A stretch of DNA of 64,000 bases from Sinonovacula constricta. Taxonomy: Eukaryota; Mollusca; Bivalvia; Cardiida; Solecurtidae. Positions 40,291-51,121 of this stretch are shown here, piece by piece. The stretch is from NCBI GenBank assembly GCA_007844125.1, contig CM017558.1, forward strand, positions 43,638,876-43,702,875, written 5' to 3'. The notes under the pieces are model-generated. The model did no database searches. It saw only the letters and a program-made list of their open reading frames with translations, and was not told the origin of the DNA. The position numbers and the translations under genes are program-made. Each line of letters begins with the position of its first letter. Within the stretch, counting starts at the first letter, position 1.

Positions 40291-40450
40291 ATAAATGGCG
40301 TGACTGTTGGTTAAATGGCGTGGTTGTTGGTTAAATGGCGTGGTTGTTGGTTAAATGGCGTGGTTGTTGGTTAAATGGCGTGGTTGTTGGTTAAATGGCG
40401 TGGTTGTTGGTTAAATGGCGTGGTTGTTGGTTAAATGGCGTGTTTCTTGT
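40291..40450. repeat. Minisatellite, eight 20-bp units
   Basis: Eight contiguous copies of TTAAATGGCGTGGTTGTTGG. The six central units (40311-40430) are identical; the first and last carry changes. There are no spacers. The flanks (39493-40290 and 40451-41284) hold no recognised gene. Confidence 0.97.
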
Positions 40451-41284
40451 TAAGACGAGTATACTGGTGCAGTTTGTATATTCTACCAATGCAGGCCGCT
40501 CTCATATTCATCCGGTCTTGCCCTGCGTCAGCAGTTCTTTGTGGGTCAAACGTGAAGTTAGACAACTACGCCGAAAAAGTATGAACGCAAGATTTCACAC
40601 GTCAAAGTTGTTGGTTAGTGTATTATGGCTTAATACTTCAAAACGGTTGACATCGGAAAGACGCATTTTCACTGAAAAAGTCAGGTTCACATTTTTATAT
40701 GTGTTTTGATTAAACGAAATATATTGCAATATCAACGATCCAGTGCCCAGTCCAAATCATACTGTATAAATCGCACACGTTTGTGGACAAAATATTAGAT
40801 ACTCCTCTCCGCATTTTATTTTATATAAGGGAGGTAACGAGTACTGTATAGACAACTTCTTTATTAAGAGTTATTTCCCTTAATCGATGTGAACAAGTTT
40901 GACATCTTACGATATTAAGCAAAAAAAAATATATGGTTAAATACAATAAATGTTATTGAATTAAAGGTAAAGCCCAGAATGTATATTTGTATTGAAGAAA
41001 AAAAATAGACATTATATATATCCCGCTAGTTTCGTTAATTGATTGTATCGAATTAATTGGTGTATTCACCAATAGATCAGTAGACATCAAATTCTGTTGT
41101 CAAGTGAAATCTGTTTTTATTCATCCATTGTCCAGAAACATTTTTGCTATAAAACACGTACCGGTATTAGTTGTTGACACAATACCACGTATTAAACAAA
41201 TTTGAGTCAAATAAATTTACATGTACATGTAGCGTTATCGTCATTTTGCTTATATTTTTGTGAAAACAGTATACACCAATACAT

Positions 41285-42139
41285 GTTCCGACAGTTTGCT
41301 TATATCCTATATATGTAACAACAGATAATTTCCACATCAGTGAAAATCCCTTATCTTGGCAGCCATCTTTGATGGTAACTTTAAGGGATTTTCATATGAA
41401 TTGTATAGAAGAGCAACTGTTATTTTCTTGTAATTTCTTCATTTGTTGTCGGAAAATTAAAAGCTATACACCATTGGAAAGCTCTTGAAATTCATATTTT
41501 TAGAATACAGTATTTTTACAATTGATAAATGCACACAGAATAAATACACAGAAATAAATAAAACTATTGGCTCATACTTTAAACAAAATGAACAGTGTAT
41601 TATTTTCAGTTGTATTTCTTTACCCTTTTTAAACTATCAAAATATGGTTTTGGTATTTAAATACTTTATAAAAGCTGTTTAATTTTATATAAAATTCAGT
41701 AAAATAGACTGAAAAATAAAAACACAGTGGTGCGTTTACAGCACATATTTTCAGATTTCGGCCTGCATTAGCTTCTGCCCACAAAGATGGCTGCCTCAAA
41801 CTGTCTTATCAGTGTTGATGACATCACGTGGAAACTATCTATATCAGTAAATAAGAACGATTGGAATTCCTGCTAAAAATAGACACTGACGTCACAGCGG
41901 ATGACGTGGATGAACTAAAACATTAGTGGTCACATGGTTTTCTTGGTTTAAAAATAGCTAACTGTGTAGCGTGGCTTAGATACATGTTTGTAATGACGAT
42001 TGTGGCGTTTTGGATCACTTTTCGGACAGGTGTCGGACATCAATCAACAACATTTTACGAGACCTGCTCAGATAACAATGGTTTACTAAGATGCATAATG
42101 AAAATATTTTTGGTTCAGAATGTCGGATACCACCGTTAA
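41285..42139 (+). mobile_element. TTAA-type non-autonomous TIR element, copy 1
   Basis: Shares most of its right 300 bases (41840-42139) and its left 35 bases with the element at 43617-44084. The right end (TCGGATACCACCGTTAA) is the reverse complement of the shared terminal motif GGTATCCGACA. The left end (TTCCGACAGTTTGC) has lost part of it. It ends at TTAA (42136-42139). The central part differs from copy 2 and contains a second, nested inverted pair (41358-41371 and 41783-41796). There is no transposase. Confidence 0.65.
41341..41394. repeat. Perfect 12-bp inverted repeat (hairpin)
   Basis: TGAAAATCCCTT (41341-41352) and AAGGGATTTTCA (41383-41394) are perfect complements around a 30-base loop. 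The loop starts the nested inverted pair GGCAGCCATCTTTG. Confidence 0.85.
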
Positions 42140-43616
42140 CCACAAGGGGATACCAATATTTCCTATTTTCGAAATAAAATACATATATTAGTTATCTCCC
42201 TTGTGAGATGTATTTTCATATACTTTATATAAAAATATTGTTAATCTTATTTTTAATTTGCTTATTTTTTATGTATTTTCAAACACTCAACTAAAATACA
42301 ATCGTATGAGCATCTTCATGCCATGAGCGTTCCAAAAAGTTTAAAAATTTCTATTTACATCTTCAGTAACCTTTTACCAAATACCTTCCCAAAAGGGAGG
42401 TAATGAGGGGAATTTAAATAGTAAGAGTATCGTCCCTTTAAAAACAACAACACGAAAATGGTGAATATACTATAATCCGCGCAGATGGTGAACTGTGATA
42501 AAGTTTGCATCTTTAAGTGTGGCCACTTAGATCTACAGGCGCGTCTCCCGGTCTCCCACTTTTTACATTCACACCAAACAGAACAACATCCGGATGACAC
42601 TATGTGGACGTTCAGACCAGATAGGCTGTAGGAATAATACAGAACGTTTAGCATTAAGTGACTTCAGTGGGATTGGACCTTATCGCAAATGTCCACAGAC
42701 AAAGGTGGGATTTAGCCTTTTAAAACATTTTTGGATTTAAAAAGCCGTGTATACAATTATTCGAATTCGACTAAATCTAGCGTTAATCAGAGCGTTCATA
42801 TGTTGATGTTGCTGCCTTTATTGTGGTGGTTGATAATGACGACGACGACGACGATGACGATGATGATTATGATGATAATTATGATGATGATTATGATGGT
42901 GACTTTATTTATCTATTTCGACAAGACATTTTATAAATACAAATGATTCAAGTTAAGCAAAGCGTGTGTCGAATAAAAAAAAAAAGATTAATTTTTATAG
43001 TTTTTGTGCGATGCGTGCTCGTGCCTGTGTGAGCAGGCTTTTGTGCATGTGCATGTGTGCGTATGTGAGTACATTTTGAAGCTATACCACTATATGTCTG
43101 CGCGTTCGTATTTTCTTCCCAGTGTGACCTTTTGGGGTTGCCGACGTGCGTGTCTGCTTGTCAGCGTGCATAACATTGCCCATAACTGAACTTTTGGGCT
43201 TTATATGGTAGCGAATTTTGCATAGTTTTCGAAAAGAAGAACGATTTGTTTATCAAAAATTATTGATTTTCTCAATCCTGTGATTCCTGCCATCGGATAA
43301 AGACTAATTGTTCCTAGGATATTGGCAACTAAATTTATCTCACTGGCACCCAACATGAGTACATAACTGTTCAGGTGAGGAAATATAGCAATATTGCTGT
43401 AATAATAGAGTGGGAAAGGGGTTTATCTGTCGATAGTCGCCTCATATTATTGTTTACATTTTCTGCCTAGTATTGAAAGCATTTCAGAGACAGTTTTGGA
43501 TTTATTATCTCCATGATTAAAGTATACAAAACATTGTCTTAAATAGTCAATGTTAAGTGGAGTTAGTACTGTAAATGTGTAATTAGGAGGACAAAGTTGC
43601 TCAGCGAAAAGAATGC
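42140..43616. other. Non-coding stretch with a (GAC/GAT)n microsatellite at 42832-42900
   Basis: No supported gene. A minus-strand frame near 42355-42654 is open for 99 codons but lacks motifs or splice context. The GAY tract is a plain microsatellite. Confidence 0.5.
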
Positions 43617-44084
43617 TTAAAGGCAGTATCCGACAGTTTGCCTCTATCTAATATATGTAACAATATCTGACCTCTGTTTGGGGTAATGGTATATAATTTC
43701 TGCAGAAAAAAAAAAATATTAGACTTAGCTTTTTTCCCAGTATCTCAATTTTAGAGCAGTAAAACTCGTTAATCAACCCTTAAATGCTCATTCTTTTCAA
43801 ATCTATAAATAAGAACGATTAGAATTCTTGCTAAAAATAGATATCGACGTCACAAAAACATAAGTGGTCACGTGGTTTTGTTAGTTTACAAATAGCTAAC
43901 TGTGCAGTGTGGCTCAGATAGGAAATACATGTTTGAAATGACGATTGTGACGTTATGGTTCAATTTTCAGATAGGCGTGTGACATCAATAAACAATATTT
44001 TGCGAGATCTGTTCAGGTAACAATTGTTTATTATGGTCTTTAATGAAAAAAGTTTTGGTCCAAACTGTTGGATACCACATTTAA
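43617..44084 (+). mobile_element. TTAA-type non-autonomous TIR element, copy 2
   Basis: Starts TTAAAGGCAGTATCCGACAG (43617) and ends, read from the other strand, TTAAATGTGGTATCCAACAG (44084). The ends are thus imperfect inverted repeats beginning with TTAA, the target site of piggyBac-like elements. The inside has no coding frame. It shares long blocks with copy 1: AATAAGAACGATT, GTGGTCACGTGG-like, CATGTTTG.AATGACGATTGTG. A short MITE-like element. Confidence 0.75.
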
Positions 44085-44427
44085 TGCCTGTTAACTACGT
44101 AATATAATTTACTGGCAGGGCAACAAATAGCATTGTACCGTTGTACGACAATGCTCCTGACAGAGCAATGAACTTTTACCTGAAAGATGAAGAAGTGTGT
44201 AAATAAAAATTCGTATAATTGATTAGGATCAATCCAAGGCCCAAAACTTGCTCAAGATGATATGATCTACGATTTAAGAACGCATAATAAAATTGACCAC
44301 ATGAAGCAAATATAGCTTACACTGTCAGTATTAATAAACTAATATCATGAACACATATTTCCACGTTCTCCTTGCCGCGCTAGCCACACCAGAAAGTGTT
44401 TGTGACGAGTTGATGGGGCGCGACGCC

Positions 44428-44434
44428 TATATAT
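44428..44434 (+). promoter_or_regulatory. Possible TATA box
   Basis: TATATAT follows a GC-richer patch (GATGGGGCGCGACGCC). It lies 24-30 bases before the ATG at 44458, which would leave almost no leader, so support is weak. Confidence 0.2.
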
Positions 44435-44457
44435 GGAATGCTCACTGAAATTTGCAC

Positions 44458-44494
44458 ATGGAGAAAGTCTGTTTTAGCGGACTTTCTAATTCTG
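44458..44494 (+). CDS. Candidate first coding exon of the CD225/dispanin gene
   Basis: ATG opens MEKVCFSGLSNS, followed by one base and a donor-like G|GTAAAA (GT at 44495-44496). Phase 1 is what the exon at 47525 needs: G plus AT gives an aspartate and continues as NDGIVIISD. With this exon the four coding exons sum to 1350 bases, 449 residues plus stop. The donor is moderate and the ATG context only fair, so another upstream exon could be the true start. The intron (44495-47524) would hold two minisatellites and the TIR element at 45073-45503. Confidence 0.3.
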
Positions 44495-45072
44495 GTAAAA
44501 TAAGGGGCCCTAATTACGTAAACGGCGTTCAATTTTATTTATTCATTTTAATATTTTGTGTATGTGAATGCCCGTCGATACGTCCTTTGATGTTTGGAAT
44601 GCATGTTAACAAAGTGAGATTATCTATTAGCATTATAACAGTCCATAGCCCGAAAAAGCTTGTTCTGAACGATTCATTGAGTATGCACGGCAGAATTTCA
44701 CTTTAGATGCAATTATTATAATACAGCTTATTAACGATATTCGCAATATACATAAACGATTTCTGTGAGGTCCGTGCAAATCCAAAATTATCATTGCCAG
44801 TGTTGCCAGCGTGCAGCAATGCTTTTATGGCATCTCTGAAGTGTTTGTGGTCAACAGATTATGTTTTTGGACTCTGATCGGAGGTTTCAAATTTAAATCC
44901 CTGACTTGAGATTTCTTTCTTTGTTCAAGACTTATTACACGAACATTTTGCAAAAAACAAATTATGTTCATACTAATTATTACTTCCTTACACCCAGATT
45001 TACTAAATAGCAGTTCCCAGCTTGGAAAATATTAAAATATTGCTTTTCATAATAATTCAGTTCGATATTTTT

Positions 45073-45503
45073 TATTGTCCGTTATAATTAATTTGAGACT
45101 AATAAATATGCCGCTTATGTTCGGACCCCGATAGTGTTTAAATTTTTTATGCTCTTTTCTTTGTTTAGCGGAAATATGAAAGCATGTGGCCCGTTTGTTA
45201 CCATTTCATATTCAAACACAAAATTTAAAAAATGAAATTTGAAAAATAAAATTAATGGGAAAAACATTAAGAAAAAATGTATACAAAAAATACACACACG
45301 GAGGGACTGGGAACTCGAAACAGCGACCTTCGGTTCTTGTAGAGCGGAGGCTCTTACCACTGTGACAACTTACTTTCACCTAGTTCGTTCGTCAAACAAA
45401 TATTTATACTTGAAATGATTCACGGAAGTTACCGAATTCTTACGAAATTGTTCCGATATTATACGGAAAGTGATGAGTCTCAAATTAATTATAACGGACA
45501 ATA
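45073..45503. mobile_element. TIR element with perfect 28-bp ends
   Basis: The left arm 45073-45100 (starting TATTGTCCGTTATAATTAAT) and the right arm 45476-45503 are exact reverse complements. If TA is the target site, the ends proper begin TTGTCC. There is no transposase inside. The interior includes a tRNA-like stretch on the minus strand (45300-45372). Perfect arms suggest a recent insertion or an active family. Confidence 0.8.
45300..45372 (-). other. tRNA-like sequence (SINE head or pseudogene)
   Basis: Read on the minus strand it holds CAGTGGTAAGAGC (box A-like, D-arm region) and, about 40 bases on, GTTTCGAGTTCCC (box B-like, T-arm). The spacing is right for a pol III internal promoter. 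The stems do not pair well enough for a functional tRNA. It may be the head of a tRNA-derived SINE trapped in, or part of, the TIR element around it. Confidence 0.45.
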
Positions 45504-46160
45504 GTACATGTATTTCGGTCCTCTATTGAATGGCATACAGCCTTTTACTTGACAGCAACTTTTGTTAAGTTGTATTTTCAATATCAGTTCACAATGTAAT
45601 TATAAATCACAGTAGCACATACTTACTTAATAACATTGCTTTGTTACAACTTTAGTTCAATCGGAATTAAGAACGTACCAGATCGTTCTGTAATTACGGT
45701 TTTTATTCGGGTTGACGTCATCCATTTCACTTTAAATGTGTGTAGTAGGTTTAGGAAATAATAACCATTGTTCTTTCTAAACATTACCCAGATTTTTTAA
45801 GAAAAGCTTCCATACAAAACGTCTTTGAAAATAAAAAACAAAGATACGGAAAAAGAAAAAAACATGCCATGTTCCAGAAAAATACTACTAAATAATGATT
45901 TGTGCAATGTAAGGTTGCTGCATATGTGCATTTTATGCCTGTACACTTCAGTTTTATAGTTAATTGTATAACTGTTGACAACTTTTTCGTTTCTTTTACA
46001 TATGTAACCTCTTGATTAAATGGTGACGGTTTGGCTTTTTATTTTGTTTTCAGTCATTATATGGTCTCAGGAATTAACATTATACATGATTTTCTGCAGA
46101 TTAATAGTTTACTGAAAACTTCCAAACAAAAACCATAGCTTTTGAAATATGTCTTTGTTG

Positions 46161-46872
46161 CTTGCTCCCAAATTGTTTTAACCTGTTTAACAGTAACTTG
46201 CTCCCAAATTGCTTTAACCTGTTTAACAGTAACTTGCTCCCAAAATGCTTTAACCCGTTTAACAGTTACTTGCTCCCAAATTGCTTTAACCCGTTTAACA
46301 GTTACTTGCTCCCAAATGGCTTTAACCTGTTTAACAGTTACTTGCTCCCAAATTGCTTTAACCTGTTTAACAGTTACTTGCTCCCAAATTGCTTTAACCC
46401 GTTTAACAGTTACTTGCTCCCAAATTGCTTTAACCTGTTTAACAGTTACTTGCTCCCAAATTGCTTTAACCTGTTTAACAGTAACTTGCTCCCAAATTGC
46501 TTTTACCTGTTTAACAGTTACTTGCTCCTACACTGCTTCAACCTGTTGAACAGTTACTTGCTCCCAATTTGCTTTAACCTGTTTAACAGTAACTTGCTCC
46601 CAAATTGCTTTAACCTGTTTAACAGTTACTTGCTCCCAAATTGCTTTAACCTGTTTAACAGTTACTTGCTCCTACATTGCTTCAACCTGTTGAACAGTTA
46701 CTTGCTCCCAAATTGCTTTAACCTGTTTAACAGTTACTTGCTCCCAAATTGCTTTAACCTGTTCAAAAGTTACTTGCTCCCAAATTGCTTTTAACTGTTT
46801 AACAGTTACTTGATCTCAAATTGCTTTAACTTGTTTAACATTTATTTGCTCCCAAATTGCTTTAACCTGTTA
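46161..46872. repeat. Minisatellite, about twenty 36-bp units
   Basis: Units contain GCTCCCAAATTGCTTTAACC followed by TGTTTAACAGTTACTT. Most are 36 bp and near-identical. Variants have AACCCG, CTACACTGCTTCAACC or GTAAC. Because 36 is a multiple of three, two forward frames stay open for hundreds of bases; these are artefacts. If the exon at 44458 is right the array is intronic. Confidence 0.95.
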
Positions 46873-46972
46873 ATCCAGTTATTGCGTCGCCTTTGATGCT
46901 TCGCATCAACCACTTTTCTTGTCAGATGATGTCACTCCACGAAAGTTGAACCAAATTGTTGTCAAATACAAA

Positions 46973-47104
46973 ATGAGAGTAAAGTGTATTGACTATGAGA
47001 GTAAAGTGTATTGACTATGGGAGTAAAGTGTATTGACTATGAGAGTAAAGTGTATTGACTATGGGAGTAAAGTGTATTGACTATGGGAGTAAAGTGTATT
47101 GACT
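46973..47104. repeat. Minisatellite, six 22-bp units
   Basis: Six exact-length copies of ATGAGAGTAAAGTGTATTGA plus CT. Units alternate between GAGAG and GGGAG in the order A, A, G, A, G, G. No spacers. Confidence 0.96.
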
Positions 47105-47524
47105 ATGTACATTTGCTCTTTGTTTTGGAGTTTCGCCACAGGATACTGTTGGTGTCTTTGCGGGAGGGGAGGGGTATGCGGCAGCGGGGATAAAGTAAAA
47201 ATAATTTTGTATTTAAGGTATCATATTCAAGGCAAACGCACAAGGTATCTCTATGAGCCTCTAGACAAGTTAAAGATATTTAATTGACATGCTTGTAATG
47301 GTATAATAGGCTTTAAATGGTATTCCGATGCCGTCAAAGTCTGAACGTTTATGATAAGTAGTTACGTTATGTTGTTCAAAAACGGCCCCTAATTCTCGAT
47401 CAAATTATAACAAGAAACGCTGTGCCATTTTTGGTTAAGTAATTAAACGTACTTAGTAATTTAGTTAATAACAAAACAATGTATAAATAACAAAACAATG
47501 TATATTATTTTCTTTTTTCTTCAG

Positions 47525-48558
47525 ATAATGACGGCATTGTCATCATTTCAGATACTGGGGCACCTAAGGACAATGATGCTGACGAAAGTTCGCATACTGA
47601 GGCAGCAGAGAACAACGAAGTTGGTGTTAGTTTAAAGCACGTAAAAACGGATAATAATGACATTGATGTTATTTCACAAACCAAGACATTGAAAAGAAAT
47701 GAGGCTGACAATTCACAAACTAAAGCAGGGGGAAATGTTGGCTTTGACGACAACACACAAACTAACACAGGGAGCAATGTTGGCTTTGACGACAACTCAC
47801 AAACTAACACAGTGAGCAATGTTGGCTTTGACGACAACACACAACCTAACACAGGGAGCAATGCTGGCTTTGACGACAACACACAAACTAACACAGGGAG
47901 CAATGCTGGCTTTGACGACAACACACAAACTAACACAGGGAGTAATGTTGGCTTTGACGACAACACACAAACTAACACAGGGAGCAATGCTGGCTTTGAC
48001 GACAACACACAAACTAACACAGGGAGCAATGCTGGCTTTGACGACAACACACAAACTAACACAGGGAGCAATGCTGGCTTTGACGACAACACACAAACTA
48101 ACACAGGGGGAAATGTTGGCTTTGACGACAACACACAAACTAACACAGGGAGCAATGCTGGCTTTGACGACAACACACAAACTAACACAGGGAGCAATGC
48201 TGGCTTTGACGACAACACACAAACTAACACAGGGGGAAATGTTGGCTTTGACGACAACACACAAACTAACACAGGGAGCAATGCTGGCTTTGACGACAAC
48301 ACACAAACTAACACAGGGAGCAATGTTGGCTTTGACGACAGCACACAACCTAACACAGGGAGCAATGTTGGCTTTGACGACAACACACAAACTAACACAG
48401 GGAGCATTGTTGGCTTTGACGACAAGACACAAACTAACGAGCAGAACAATAATTGCGCTGGCGGCATTTCAAGAGGTATTGAAGACGACTCAACGCCGGC
48501 TGAAATCGACGTCGAGCAAATCTCGGTTATTAACGTTGCACGCGTCCTAAAAGTGGAT
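47525..48558 (+). CDS. CD225/dispanin protein, repeat-encoding exon
   Basis: The acceptor TTTTTTCTTCAG ends at 47524. Two bases complete a codon and 344 codons follow to the donor GGAT|GTGAGT (GT at 48559-48560), leaving in phase 0. The N-terminal part is acidic and hydrophilic (NDGIVIISDTGAPKDNDADE). Then come seventeen 14-residue repeats of the type SNAGFDDNTQTNTG (47731-48444, about residues 82-319). A linker, IEDDSTPAEIDVEQISVINV, follows. The repeats are polar, acidic and lack hydrophobic segments, so they should be disordered. In dispanins this side of the membrane domain faces the cytosol. Reading straight on past the donor gives an unremarkable frame ending at 48735; splicing to 49217 instead gives a complete CD225 domain. 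The other open frames here, on both strands, are by-products of the 42-bp period. Confidence 0.75.
47731..48444 (+). repeat. Coding minisatellite, seventeen 42-bp units
   Basis: Exactly 17 x 42 bases with no indel, in frame with the CD225 gene. Units read GFDDNTQTNTG preceded by SNA, SNV or GGNV-type junctions. Units 8-10 and 11-13 repeat the same order (SNA, SNA, GNV), a 126-bp higher-order step. Nucleotide differences between units are few and include both silent and replacement changes. Copy number is likely to vary between individuals. Confidence 0.95.
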
Positions 48559-49055
48559 GTGAGTAGAGAGGGGAGAGAAATCAATGACGAGGGGACTCAC
48601 GAACCGGTGCTTGCTGTAGACCAGATGCCGAACTCATTCATGAATCCACTGGCCATAGCTCCCGTGGTCGATCCCACGGGTACAGACACGATTGTAGGTG
48701 TAGCTCATAATAATGCTTTGTTTAAATATATTTAAAGGGTACACAGAACAAGACTTAAATAAAACAAAACATGATAAGAATAAAAACCAAATGCCTTAAA
48801 CTAAGGCTAATATTTTAATTACATTTAACTTAAGCCCTACCACAGTTTGTTCTATATGAAGTCTTGGTTTGTTGTAGATCGTGGTTTCGTATAGATTGTA
48901 CCGAATGTTAATCAGCTCGAAATGAAAGTATACATTTGAATAATAAATCTGTATTTACATACAAGCTTTCAAATGTTGCTGCCTGAGCTGTTTTGGGTGT
49001 TGTATAGTTGCGAGGATTGTGAGTAGGGGTGGGAATGAATGCAGGAGGATGGCGA

Positions 49056-49215
49056 TAATGATGATGGTGATGGTTATGATGATGGTTATGATGATGATGG
49101 TGATGGTGCTGATTTTGATGACGATGATGGTGATGGTGATGATGATGATGATGGCTTCGATACTGACGATAATGATGATGATGATGATGTTGATGATGAT
49201 GATCGTGATATTTCA
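49056..49215. repeat. (GAT/GGT)n-rich microsatellite before the acceptor
   Basis: A long run of GATGATGGT-like triplets reaching to within a few bases of the acceptor TGATATTTCAG (ending 49216). It occupies the place where a pyrimidine tract would normally be. Confidence 0.9.
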
Positions 49216-49216
49216 G

Positions 49217-49345
49217 GCCAGTAGGACCTCATCTACCCGTCATTTGATTGACCCAGGCCCGAGCACCTATATGCTACAAGCCGTGTTGGTGACGCTGTTG
49301 TGTTTCCCTCCCACTGGACTGGCCGCCGTATACATGGCGGCAAGG
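49217..49345 (+). CDS. CD225/dispanin protein, exon encoding the first membrane segment
   Basis: 43 codons, phase 0 on both sides, from TTTCAG|GCC to GCAAGG|GTAAAT. It holds a short juxtamembrane part (HLIDPGPSTYMLQ) and the first hydrophobic segment (AVLVTLLCFPPTGLAAVYMA). The cysteine, the PPTG (for the usual PxG) and the closing AVY are the hallmarks of the first half of a CD225 domain (dispanin/IFITM/SynDIG/PRRT superfamily). The cysteine is a likely palmitoylation site by analogy. Intron position inside the CD225 domain, between the two membrane segments, agrees with what I recall of dispanin genes. Confidence 0.85.
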
Positions 49346-49534
49346 GTAAATATTACTCAATATTGTATGTGTTTCTGGTCGTATGAATGAATGAGAATAT
49401 CATAAATGGTCACTGCGATGTATTTAAAAAAAACAACTGCAAATCGCTACACATACAGCGTCCTGCAGCTGCAGATCACTAGATTATAACAGTATCGTCA
49501 ACTTAGCAATATATGTTCCCCTTTCTCTCCCTCT

Positions 49535-49537
<3 letters not shown>

Positions 49538-49565
<28 letters not shown>

Positions 49566-50281
49566 GCAACTTGATACATCATTCTACAAAGTCTGTGTTG
49601 TTGCTAAAAACTGAGTATGGGCAATATGGTTCCAGAACATTTTTTCTGATCATTTTAGCAAAGACTGACCCATCCGTAAATTTGTCAATGCCTATAAATT
49701 CCCTCCTGTAAATTTTCCACATTTAGCAATATTGTTTATTTGGTTCGCACATTTAAGTCTCGTAAATAAAATTCCAACTTCAATATATATTTTAATAATT
49801 TACCAGAATGATTTTGTCTGCTTTTGTTAAAGTTCAGATGTTATTCACCTATGTGCTAAATTAAACGGAAAGGATTTTGTCCTGGAAGGATTTAGCCATA
49901 CAAACAACTATTGCCGCTCTTGGTGTTTTCATTTTGCTTGGATATAACTTTAAATTGCAGTTTTGCTCTATTATATGTCAGAATCAATCTTAAAGCTGTG
50001 ACCTCGAAATATTTTCGTAATTCACATAAAAATTCTTATTGTAAAAAGAAAAACCCAACCAAATTCTTGTTCGCATCTTTTAACCATCAAGGCCTGAAAC
50101 ACTCTTAAGTACACTGAATATCTACCATGTACCTTGATTGAGATACATGGTGACAATCGTAACACATCGGCTAATGTCGTCTGCATCACCGCCAAGGAGT
50201 GAGGATAAAGCTTGTAAGTGGGAGAGTAGTTGAGGATGTTGCTAAGTATATGACAGTTGTGGGGGGGGGGGGGGGGGGGGG
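49538..50281. repeat. Poly(T) and poly(G) tracts in the last intron
   Basis: T28 at about 49538-49565 and G21 at 50261-50281, with unremarkable AT-rich sequence between. Both lengths are unreliable in sequencing. The T tract could be the tail of an old retrotransposed sequence, but no body was recognised. Confidence 0.85.
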
Positions 50282-51121
50282 ATGCCCGTGATTATCTCCA
50301 CACAAAATGTGTGATCAGGCCATTTCTCAAGAAATATGGTTGAGAGAAATGATATGTTCGGGCCAATTAACGCGGGTGTGGTGCCCTGTAAAACCGGGCT
50401 GTACCAAAAACACACGTGAAGTGTTAGACAGATTCATGTAATGCTATTGCACAGAGTTGTGTCTTGAAAATCGCCAAAAACTTCAGTGCCTCTCTTCAGC
50501 AACATCGAGCGGAAGGAGAGAAATGGGTTGCTTAAGAGAGGTTGTTGCTCTAGAGAGGTAACCCTTATATATGCTTAAGTATTTTAGTATCGGTAGTATT
50601 CAGGGTTTTTAAACTAGTTAATGTTATTGGTTGTCATTTAGTGCCATTTTCTTTTATAATAGTTTTATTACTATTAATCTTCATTTACATGTAAACAAAT
50701 TTGATTTTATTAAATATAAAAAAGTTAATTATTTTACTTTTATTATAATTACTTATTTTGTTCAGTTTATTGACATGAACTGATATGGTTATACATTGTG
50801 CATTTAGTTATAATTGTTTCATCTTGTTTTTACTTATTTTTTCTGTATATACAATATGTATCTTGTTTTGTATTATTATTTTTAACCTTTTAATTTAGTC
50901 AAGTTTTAGTGTTTGGTACTTTTCCTTTACATGTTGTTATGATGTTAACAGCCAGCAACAAGACAAAACACATTCACATTTTAATATGATTAATCAAACT
51001 ATAACAATATTTAGAAAATATGCTAAATATAACTTGAATAATTTTTACAAAAGTAGTACATTTATATATGGACAAGGTTGTTTCTCACACATTTTTGGTC
51101 AATGTTCCTTAATATTGAGAA

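Noticed and set aside
42355..42654. Minus-strand frame of 99 codons
   Set aside because: No start context, domain, splice sites or composition beyond chance.
46142..46794. Frames of 135 and 210 codons in the 36-bp array
   Set aside because: Pure repeat translation, open in two frames because 36 is a multiple of three, with no non-repeat coding flank or splice context.
47505..48584. Minus-strand frame of 359 codons (and two other long frames) over the 42-bp array
   Set aside because: The unit length is a multiple of three, so several frames stay open without selection. Only the plus-strand frame has flanking non-repeat coding sequence, fitting splice sites and connection to the CD225 exons.
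48559..48735. Direct read-through of the repeat exon to the stop at 48735 as the true protein end
   Set aside because: A strong donor (GTGAGT) at 48559 with matching phase to a complete CD225 domain is the better explanation; an unspliced isoform remains possible.
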